A stretch of 64,000 bases of DNA from Pseudomonas sp. 14P_8.1_Bac3 (GTDB lineage Bacteria > Pseudomonadota > Gammaproteobacteria > Pseudomonadales > Pseudomonadaceae): positions 1 through 64,000 of the forward strand of contig NZ_JANLOD010000074.1 of assembly GCF_025466085.1 (NCBI RefSeq). The letters are read 5' to 3'. The translations under genes were made by a program, and so were the position numbers. Positions within the stretch are counted from its first letter, which is position 1; every line of letters starts with the position of its first letter. The notes beneath the pieces were generated by a model. It did not search any database. It was not told the DNA's origin and saw only the letters and a list, made by a program, of their open reading frames with translations. Shown here one piece after another: positions 54,782-62,500 of the stretch.

Positions 54782-57084
54782 CCCTTGTCCTCCGTGGACC
54801 GTTGCGGGTTGTCGCGGATCGGCCCGATATCATGGCTCGGCGGCAGGATGCTCCCGGCCTTCAGCAATTCGGCGGCCTGCTGGCTGCTGACGGCTTTGCT
54901 GAAGTAATAACCCTGGGCGTTCATCGGTGAGCCGGTGGCCATCAGCGAACTTCGCTGTTCCTGGGTTTCGACACCTTCGGCAATGATTCCGATCCCTACA
55001 TCTCGGGCGAAATTGATAATCGCCCGCAATGTGTTGGCGCTGGACGGGTCGCGGGCGGCGGTACTGATGAAGGTCTGGGCCAGTTTCAGGTGATTGACCT
55101 GGTAGGTCTTGAGGTAATCGAACGAGGAATATTCGGTGCCGAAATCGTCGATGGCGATCTTCACCCCCAGCTCACGCAAGCGCGGCAGCACGTCGTTGTG
55201 GGTCCATTTGGTCTGGGCCAGGGTCGCTTCGGTAACGTCGAACCGCAGGTCCCAGGCGCAGAGTTCCCAGCGCGCGGTGGTGCGCAGCACCTCGTAGATC
55301 AGCTCGGGGCCGCTCTTGAGCTGGGCCAGGGACAGCTTGATCGCAATCACCGGCGGCGCGACACCTTCGTCCCGCCACTGGCGCATCTGCCGGCAGGCCC
55401 GGTCCAGCACCCAATGACCGAGGGCGATGATCGTGCCGGTCTTTTCGGCGGCGGGCAGGAACGCCGGGCCTTCCAGCAAACCGCGCTCGGGGTGGTTCCA
55501 GCTGACCACCGCTTCCATGCCGAGGATTTTGCCAGTGCCCAAGTCCACTTCCGGCCAGTAATGCAGGACGAGTTCGTCGTGCTCGATGGCGTTCCGCAAG
55601 TCGCTGGCGATGGCCATGCGTTCGACCACCTCCTGATTGATCTCTTCGGAATGGAAGTGGTACTGGTTGCGGCCCTTTTCCTTCGAGCGATACAGCGCCA
55701 TGTCGGCCTGGGTCAGCAGGCCATCGGCGGTGGCGATGGTCGGGCTGTAGCTGCTGATGCCGATGCTGACCGACACTCGCACCGCGTTGCCGGCCAGGGA
55801 GTAGGGCAGCACCAGCGCATCGCGGACCTTGGCGGCCAGGGCTGCGGAATGGGTGGGGTCGCTGACGTCCAGTTGCAGGATCGCGAACTCGTCGCCGCCG
55901 AGTCGGGCCACCACATCGTTCTCGCGCACGCAGGCCTTGATGCGCCGAGCAACCTCCTGCAGCAACTGATCGCCGATCGGGTGACCGAGGGTGTCGTTGA
56001 TGCGCTTGAAGTGATCCAGGTCCAGGTAAAACATGGCAAATGTCGAGGCGCCGCGCCTTGCGGCAGCGAACGCCTGGTGCAAGCGCTCGATCAGAGTTGC
56101 GCGGTTGGCCAGCCCGGTCAGTCCGTCGGTGCGTGCCAGCAGGGCGATTTTCTCCTCGGCCAGCTTGCGCTCGGTGATGTCGATGATGATGCCCTCGACT
56201 TCCAGCAGCCGGCCGTCGTCGTCCCGTACCGGGATGTAGCGGTTTTCCACCCAGCGCCAGGTGCCGAGGCCGGTGCGCAGGCGAAATTCGATGGACGCGC
56301 CGGCCGCGTGGCGGTCCAGCACCCGGGCCATGGCGCTGTCGACCTGGTCTTGATCGTCGGGGTGGACCAGCTCACGGGCCCAGTCGGCCGACGCCACCAG
56401 GTTCGCCGCGATATGCCCGTACTTGGTGATGTTGTGCGAGATGTACATCAACGGAAACGAGGGCTCGCCCCGCAGCCGATAGAGGATAGTCGGGCTGTTC
56501 TGCACAATGATGTTGGCGTCGGACAGCTCTCGGGTGCGCTCTTCGACGGCGTGTTCCAGCAGCGACATTTTCAGTGCCGCGTCTTCGGTCATCTGCCACT
56601 TGGCGGTCAGTGCGCTGGCCAGTTGGCGGATTTCGATGGCATCGAAGGGCTTCTTCAGAATCAGCAAGCGATCACCCAGTTCCAGACGTTCGTCCATGTC
56701 TTCCCAGGAGTAGTCGGAATAGGCGGTGCACAGCGCCACTTGCAGTTTGGGATCGACCTGCCACAGCCGTTCGATGGTTTCCAGGCCGTCCCAGCCCGGT
56801 GGCATGCGCATGTCGATGAACGCCATGGCGTAGGGCAGGTCGTTGGCCAGGGCGGTTTCGACCTTGTTCAGCGCTTCAAGGCCCTGGAACGCCGAGTCGA
56901 GCACGAAGCTTTGCAGTGTCGCCGCGGCGGTGCTGCCGAACAGCGTCTGTTCGGCGCTGGTCAGGCGTTCGTCATCGCGCGAGGGCGGGCTGAGGATCTT
57001 GAAAAAGTCCTCATGGATCGACGCCGTGTCATCGACGATCAGAATCCGCCGGTTGGTCCGCGCCAGCAGCGTATTCATCGACAT
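54778..57084 (-). CDS. Response regulator with PAS, intact GGDEF and degenerate EAL domain
   Basis: A 768-residue protein with a receiver domain (residues 10-165; phospho-acceptor Asp91, Lys145), a PAS/PAC domain (about 188-305), a GGDEF domain (315-475) and an EAL-like domain (490-740). The GGDEF site is intact (residues 396-400, with Asp355 in YLDLDHF) and has an RxxD product-inhibition site (Arg387-Asp390). The EAL part reads EAV at 524-526; the metal-binding Asn is Lys583, the Glu of ExTE is Asp616 and the Asp of KxD is Ala669, so phosphodiesterase activity is unlikely. The start is placed at 57084 or 57078; the open frame upstream to 57612 crosses a REPIN and is not coding. It is the first gene of the operon. 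Confidence 0.92.
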   Translation of the reverse strand: MSMNTLLARTNRRILIVDDTASIHEDFFKILSPPSRDDERLTSAEQTLFGSTAAATLQSFVLDSAFQGLEALNKVETALANDLPYAMAFIDMRMPPGWDGLETIERLWQVDPKLQVALCTAYSDYSWEDMDERLELGDRLLILKKPFDAIEIRQLASALTAKWQMTEDAALKMSLLEHAVEERTRELSDANIIVQNSPTILYRLRGEPSFPLMYISHNITKYGHIAANLVASADWARELVHPDDQDQVDSAMARVLDRHAAGASIEFRLRTGLGTWRWVENRYIPVRDDDGRLLEVEGIIIDITERKLAEEKIALLARTDGLTGLANRATLIERLHQAFAAARRGASTFAMFYLDLDHFKRINDTLGHPIGDQLLQEVARRIKACVRENDVVARLGGDEFAILQLDVSDPTHSAALAAKVRDALVLPYSLAGNAVRVSVSIGISSYSPTIATADGLLTQADMALYRSKEKGRNQYHFHSEEINQEVVERMAIASDLRNAIEHDELVLHYWPEVDLGTGKILGMEAVVSWNHPERGLLEGPAFLPAAEKTGTIIALGHWVLDRACRQMRQWRDEGVAPPVIAIKLSLAQLKSGPELIYEVLRTTARWELCAWDLRFDVTEATLAQTKWTHNDVLPRLRELGVKIAIDDFGTEYSSFDYLKTYQVNHLKLAQTFISTAARDPSSANTLRAIINFARDVGIGIIAEGVETQEQRSSLMATGSPMNAQGYYFSKAVSSQQAAELLKAGSILPPSHDIGPIRDNPQRSTEDKG

Positions 57085-57433
57085 GTGCCGGAACCGGCAG
57101 CGGTGCGGTGCAGTGCGTGCATAGGGGCATCCTTTTCCCTGACCACCTGGCCGAACGTACAGAGTATGGATCCGAGTGGAATGAGCATAGTCGCCCGCAG
57201 GGGACTTCGCGCAGCCGACTGAAACGATTCGTTGCGGCGACAACTTCTGTAGGAGCGAGCATGCTCCGGGCGGCGTTCCGACGATGAACCTGAGAACGCC
57301 GCTGGGTATCAGGATGCAAGCGTTATCGTTGACGTCCATCGCGAGCGAGCTCGCTCCTACAGTGAGGGATGCTTTGCAGGAGCGGGCGCACGTGGGATTC
57401 TTGCGCCTTTGTCGCCAAGGCCATCGCTGAACC
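57085..57433. other. Divergent intergenic region upstream of the c-di-GMP operon
   Basis: About 350 bases without a gene. It must contain the promoter of the 57084-50095 operon, although no convincing -35/-10 pair was found, and it contains a REPIN at 57247-57362. Confidence 0.6.
57247..57362. repeat. REPIN with altered left arm
   Basis: Left arm ctgtaggagcgagcatgctc carries an extra ccgggcggcgttc; the right arm gcgagctcgctcctacag is intact. The left-arm variant resembles that of the REPIN at 34309. Confidence 0.82.
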
Positions 57434-57850
57434 ATGACATCCCCCCTCATTCGCATCGCCGCCGCCCTGTTGATCGGTCCCGACGGTCGCACCCTGCTGG
57501 TCCGCAAGCGCGGCACGCAAGCTTTCATGCAACCGGGTGGCAAGATCGAAGCCCATGAGCAACCGGTCCACGCCCTGGCCCGGGAGCTGGAGGAAGAGCT
57601 GGGTCTGACCATCGATCCCGCGCACGCTGCTTACCTGGGCCAATTCTCCGCGCCTGCCGCCAACGAGCCGGGGTGTGTCGTACAGGCCGAGCTGTTTCAA
57701 CTGAGCATCGACGCCGACGTCTCCCCGGCCGCGGAGATCGAAGAGGTGTGCTGGATCGACCCGGCCACCGACGGCAATGTCACGCTGGCGCCATTGACAC
57801 GGGACCTGATCCTGCCGTTTTATCGAGCCTCGCTGACCACGATCGATTGA
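57434..57850 (+). CDS. Nudix hydrolase
   Basis: A 138-residue Nudix protein. The box is GGKIEAHEQPVHALARELEEELGL, with the RELEEE core intact, after an N-terminal strand pair IRIAAALLIGPDGRTLLVRKRG. It resembles small MutT/NTP-pyrophosphatase-type enzymes; the substrate is not determinable. A GNAT acetyltransferase gene follows after 24 bases on the same strand. Confidence 0.9.
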   Translation: MTSPLIRIAAALLIGPDGRTLLVRKRGTQAFMQPGGKIEAHEQPVHALARELEEELGLTIDPAHAAYLGQFSAPAANEPGCVVQAELFQLSIDADVSPAAEIEEVCWIDPATDGNVTLAPLTRDLILPFYRASLTTID

Positions 57851-57874
57851 TCAATCACAGACAAGGGCTGCGCC

Positions 57875-58372
57875 ATGTGGATTGAGCGGCTTGATGCCAG
57901 CCATGCCCTCGACTACCGGGCATTGATGCTTGAAGCCTATGACCTGCATCCCCAGGCGTTCACCTCCAGCGTGCGCGAGCGCGCGGGGATGCCGTTGAGT
58001 TGGTGGGAGTCGCGCCTGACCGGCAAGCTCGATGTGGTGTTCGGCGCCTTTGCGGAGGGGAGGCTGGCGGGCATTGTCGGCCTTGCTTTCGAGCCTCGTG
58101 AAAAAGCCCGACACAAGGCCACGCTGTTTGGCATGTACGTGTCCGGCCAGGTTCGCCAGCGCGGCCTGGGTTACGCACTGGTGCAGGCGGCGCTGGATGA
58201 AGCGCAGAGCCATCAAGGTCTGCGGCTGATCCAGCTGACCGTCACGGCGGGCAACGCCGCGGCGTTCAACCTGTATCAGCGTTGCGGCTTTATCCAGTAC
58301 GGGCTTGAGCCGTTGGCCGTGCGGGTGGGCGAGGACTATTTCGACAAAATCCACATGTGGCGCGAAATTTAA
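57875..58372 (+). CDS. GNAT family N-acetyltransferase
   Basis: A 165-residue single-domain GNAT protein. The acetyl-CoA-binding motif A region is LFGMYVSGQVRQRGLGYALVQAAL, with the R/Q-x-x-G-x-G/A pyrophosphate loop as QRGLGY; motif B is NAAAFNLYQRCGFIQYG. The substrate is unknown. It is likely co-transcribed with the Nudix gene and converges on metR. Confidence 0.9.
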   Translation: MWIERLDASHALDYRALMLEAYDLHPQAFTSSVRERAGMPLSWWESRLTGKLDVVFGAFAEGRLAGIVGLAFEPREKARHKATLFGMYVSGQVRQRGLGYALVQAALDEAQSHQGLRLIQLTVTAGNAAAFNLYQRCGFIQYGLEPLAVRVGEDYFDKIHMWREI

Positions 58373-58391
58373 ACTCGCAGAGACGGCGTGG

Positions 58392-59309
58392 CTATTTGAC
58401 GGCGCTGACCCCGTCGAGGGTCGAAAACGACGTGTCCTTGGCCGTCAGCAGAAAATCGCGCATGTACGGCGCATCCAGCATGTCTGCGCGAATTCCCGCG
58501 TACAACGTGGCAAACAAGCCCTTCTCACCGAGTCGCTTGGCCTTCACGTAACCTCGCGAGCTGTATTCATGCAGCGCCCAGTGCGGCATGCCGCACACGC
58601 CACGCCCGCTGGCCACGAGCTGCATCATCATCACCGTCAGTTCCGAGGTACGGACCTGCGCCGGTTCGACGTCGGCCGGCTCCAGGAAGCGGGTGAAGAT
58701 ATCCAGCCGATCGCGCTCCACCGGGTAAGTGATCAGGGTTTCGCTGAGCAGATCTTCAGGGACGATGTACGCCTTGTTCGCCAGACGGTGCTGGTTGGCC
58801 ACCGCGAGCATCGCTTCATAGGTGAACAGCGGCACATAGGTGATGCCGGCGATGTCCAGCGGATCGGAGGTCACCACCAGGTCCAGATCGCCACGGGCAA
58901 GGGCCGGCAGCGGTGCAAAGGAGAAGCCCGAGGCCAGGTCCAGCTCGACTTCCGGCCAGGCGTCGCGGAACTGGTCGATGGTCGGCATCAGCCACTGGAA
59001 GCAGCTGTGGCATTCGATCGCCATGTGCAACCGCCCCGCCGTGCCACCGGCCAGCCGCGCGATGTCACGCTCGGCGCCGCGCAGCAGCGGCAGGGTGGCG
59101 TCGGCCAGTTGCAGCAGGCGCAAACCGGCGCTGGTGAAACGTACGGGTTTGGTCTTGCGCACGAACAGCGGCATGCCCATGCGCTCTTCCAGTTCCTTGA
59201 ACTGGTGGGACAAGGCGGACTGCGTCAGGTGCAGGCGGTCGGCTGCATCCACCAGGCTGTCGGCTTCGCGCAAGGCGTGCAGGGTCTTCAGGTGACGGAT
59301 TTCAAGCAC
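58392..59309 (-). CDS. metR: LysR-type regulator MetR
   Basis: A 305-residue LysR regulator. The winged HTH (residues 1-60) reads LEIRHLKTLHALREADSLVDAADRLHLTQSALSHQFKELE, closely matching MetR, and the effector domain includes HMAIECHSCFQWLMPTIDQFR. MetR responds to homocysteine and activates metE/metH-type genes. The GTG at 59309 is chosen because GAGG lies 6 bases upstream and MetR proteins begin MLEIRHLK; an ATG at 59321 is the alternative. No methionine gene is divergent from it here. Confidence 0.9.
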   Translation of the reverse strand: MLEIRHLKTLHALREADSLVDAADRLHLTQSALSHQFKELEERMGMPLFVRKTKPVRFTSAGLRLLQLADATLPLLRGAERDIARLAGGTAGRLHMAIECHSCFQWLMPTIDQFRDAWPEVELDLASGFSFAPLPALARGDLDLVVTSDPLDIAGITYVPLFTYEAMLAVANQHRLANKAYIVPEDLLSETLITYPVERDRLDIFTRFLEPADVEPAQVRTSELTVMMMQLVASGRGVCGMPHWALHEYSSRGYVKAKRLGEKGLFATLYAGIRADMLDAPYMRDFLLTAKDTSFSTLDGVSAVK

Positions 59310-59407
59310 CGGGGGCCTCATGAGGAAAATTTGTGATGATTGCGAAAGGGGTGAGTCTGTCTCATGTTTGTGGGGCTGTAAACACGTCAGGTGTTTTCGC
59401 AAAGTCC

Positions 59408-59509
59408 CTGTAGGAGCGAGCTTGCTCGCGATGGACTGCAGAACACCGCGTTTATCCAGCGGATACTCGTCAGCGTTAACGTCCATCGCGAGCGAGCTCG
59501 CTCCTACAG
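59408..59509. repeat. REPIN between metR and the toxin-like gene
   Basis: Arms ctgtaggagcgagcttgctc at 59408 and gcgagctcgctcctacag ending 59509. It sits directly upstream of metR and downstream of the large gene. Confidence 0.86.
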
Positions 59510-59522
59510 GGGAGCGAACCGT

Positions 59523-62500
59523 TTAGAGGTTTTCGAAATGCGGCAGCACCGCCGATTTTTTGCCGATGTCGGCGTAAGGCAAATCGGCGTTGTCGGCATG
59601 GGTCAGAAAACGGTGTTCCGGCAGCTTCAAATGCGCCTTCTCAAACCCACCCAATGCCGCTGAAGCCTTGGCGTAGTGAAAGTGCGCATACCACAGCACT
59701 TTCGCCGGCTCTTGCGTCAGGTCCCAGATTTCATATTCCTGCAGGAAATCGTTGCGGCCATCCCGGCGCTTGCCAAGGTTTTTCATCTCGCTGACCTTGC
59801 GGATTTCCACGGCGTTCTGGCTGATGAGGTCCTCCAGCATACCGTCGGTGGGCTTGCCGATCTGCAGCGACTGGCGGGTTCGCATCGTGCGCCCGACGGC
59901 CGTCAGCTCCGTGGCCTTGCTCCGCAGTTGGGCAATGATTGCGTTATCCGGGGCCAGCTCTTCGATGCCGCGTGCACGGTGGGTCAATTCATTCGCTTCG
60001 CTGAGCATCATGTGTTCCAGGTCCACCGGCAGCATGTTTTGCGCCGCGTAGGCCTGCACCCGAGTCTGGTAGGCCTCTTGTGAATTCAGGCGTTGCCGCG
60101 CCTCCGCGACCAACGATTCAAGGCTCCTTTCCCCGCCAGGAGCCGGCCGGTTTCGCGGGTTCAACAGTCGGGACTTTCCATTCGCCGCGAGTTCCCAGAT
60201 TTCCTTGTAGCCACCGGGACCGGTCACGCTGTATTGCGGTTTTGCCCCAACCGCTACCGTACGTTCCTCGCCGATCAGCAGCTGGTCGTCCTCGGTCAGG
60301 AATACTTTTTTCGTACGTTGCCCGGGTGCGGCGGCGGGGGGTGCAATCGCGATGCCCTTGCGCGCTCGTTCGGCCATCTTCTCGATCCCGTCGAGCATGG
60401 CCGGCACCGCGTCCAGATGAAAATGCTGCGGGTAGCTGGCGGTCCAGGCGTGCATGTCTCGACGGAACCGACTGTATTGTTCAATGCAGTCCTGAAGAAT
60501 CTGGTTGCGCTGCGCCCTGGTGGCGGTCGCTTCCGGCAGGCTGTAGTGCATGAGCAAGGCTCGGTCGAGGTGGACTCTTCTGGCTCTCACCTGGCTTTGC
60601 AGCAGGAACCACGACAGATCGGTGACGGCGTCATAGCGTGTCACGGTGTCCAGCAAATGGAGCGTTCTGAGGTAGAGCATTCTGGCCTCGCTGAGGCGCG
60701 CGTTCAGCTCGCTGACTTCCCGGGCAATTCTGGTTCTGTCGGTGCTCAGGGTAATGCGTTGATACCAGTGATTGATCTCGCGCATGTGGTCCTCGAACAC
60801 GTCGAATGCCTTGAGTATTTCCAGGCGCAGCTTCCGGATGTCCTCCAGCAGTCCCAAACGCTTCGTGACCTCTGTGACGGGAACGGTGTCCAGGGTTTCC
60901 AGTAGCGCATCGATGCGGTTAATCAGCGGGTCCACCTGATGATGGTCGATGAACAGCCGATGCTTGTATCGATCAGTGATCAACAAGGCGCCATTGCTCT
61001 GAAATTCCAGGGTCACGCGGCGCTTGTTGCCGTGGGTGAGCGGCAGCAGGTCGGTGAGTGTCTGATAGTGCTGGCGGGCCAGTTCGATATCGGCGATACA
61101 GGCTTTTTTTGCGGCGAGCATCAGCGCAGGAAGACGTACGTTGGGGTCAGCGTTGTAAGCAGCCAGCGCGGCCTCGGTCAACCTGACCTGTGCATCGATT
61201 CGCAAGGCGATGTCATCGGCGGCTTCGGTCAAGGCATGGGTGCGACGGAACGCTTCGTCCACCCACCAGCGCGGCAGCCGTTGTCGAATGGCGTCGGGCC
61301 AGATCGGGTCCAGCACGTCGGCCATGTGCCCGAGCACGCCACCGCCACCAAGGCCACCGCCCTCGAAGGTGGTCCCGTAGACACCGAACCAGGTGTCCCA
61401 GTGACCAGCTTCATCCAGTGCAATCGGCTGCTTGTAGGTTTTGCGGCTGTTGCCGAACAACCGCCACTGGCGCGAGTCTTTGCTCAATTCCACCTGGAAA
61501 ATTCGGCCCTGGCGAACGATGAAGTCGCCGTCGGCATGCCGGTAAACGTTGCGGTAGATGCCGTGGGTCGCCGGTTGCAGCCCGGCCAGGGCAATGGGGT
61601 GTTCGTATTCGTAACCGGCGAAACGCGCGACGACATGCCGGGCCTGGCGCATGGTGGGGAGTTGCAAGGCGGCCGCACTGGCGGTCAGCGCACGCAGCTG
61701 GCGGGTGCGGGTCAACTGGCGCGCGGTCGGGGCGAGTGAGGAGCTGGCCGCCTCGCCGGGGAGCAAGTCCATGGCGGCGTCGATCAGGCACAGCAATACC
61801 GTTTGCAACTCTGCCAGGCCGTCGCCGGTATCGCCGCGCAGGAACGCCGCGACGGCCTGATTCGCCGCAGTCCACGCATCGTAGAGGGCAATGGCGGTGC
61901 CGACGAAAGGCATCATCCCCAACGCCATTTTGATGTAGTTGAACGCGCGCGGGCCTTCCAATGCGTAGCGCTCCAGGTACAGCGCGGCGTTGGAGCGGGA
62001 GGTGTCGCGGTGGGCGATGATCAGGCGGCCCATGTGCGCATCAAGCAAGTGTGTAGCCATCGATGTGGATGCCGGCCAGGGTGTACCGACTTCGATCATG
62101 CCGTCGAAGTGTTTGCCCACGGCTTCGTTGAGGCGTCGTTCATGGGCGCGGACATCGCCCTGTAACGCCCGTCCGGCCAGGTAGCGGATCATCGAATCTT
62201 GCTGGCACAGATTGAACAGCCCCTTACGGGCGGCCTCCAGGTTGTCGTAGCGGCGCAGGAACCGGCCATCCGGGCCGTCGGGCAGGTACAGCAGGGTCAA
62301 TCCGCTGACCTGTTCTTCAATGAAAGTCACGCCGGACAAGGTGCTTGGACCTTCGCCCGGCGTGTCCTTGCCCCCCGCGCTCAGGCGCACCGGTAGCAGG
62401 ACGATACGCTTGCCGCCAGCACGCCAGGCGGCCGGGGTAGCGGCGTCGATGGCGGTGTTCAGAATCTGCAGTTCGTCGCTGTTGATCTGCTTTTGCAGGC

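Noticed and set aside
52853..57222. Long plus-strand open frames opposite the c-di-GMP regulator genes
   Set aside because: Repetitive Gln/His/Val/Gly composition, no domain, and full overlap with clearly conserved genes.
57085..57612. N-terminal extension of the REC-PAS-GGDEF-EAL frame
   Set aside because: This stretch covers a REPIN and the opposite-strand Nudix gene; the receiver domain begins properly at 57084.
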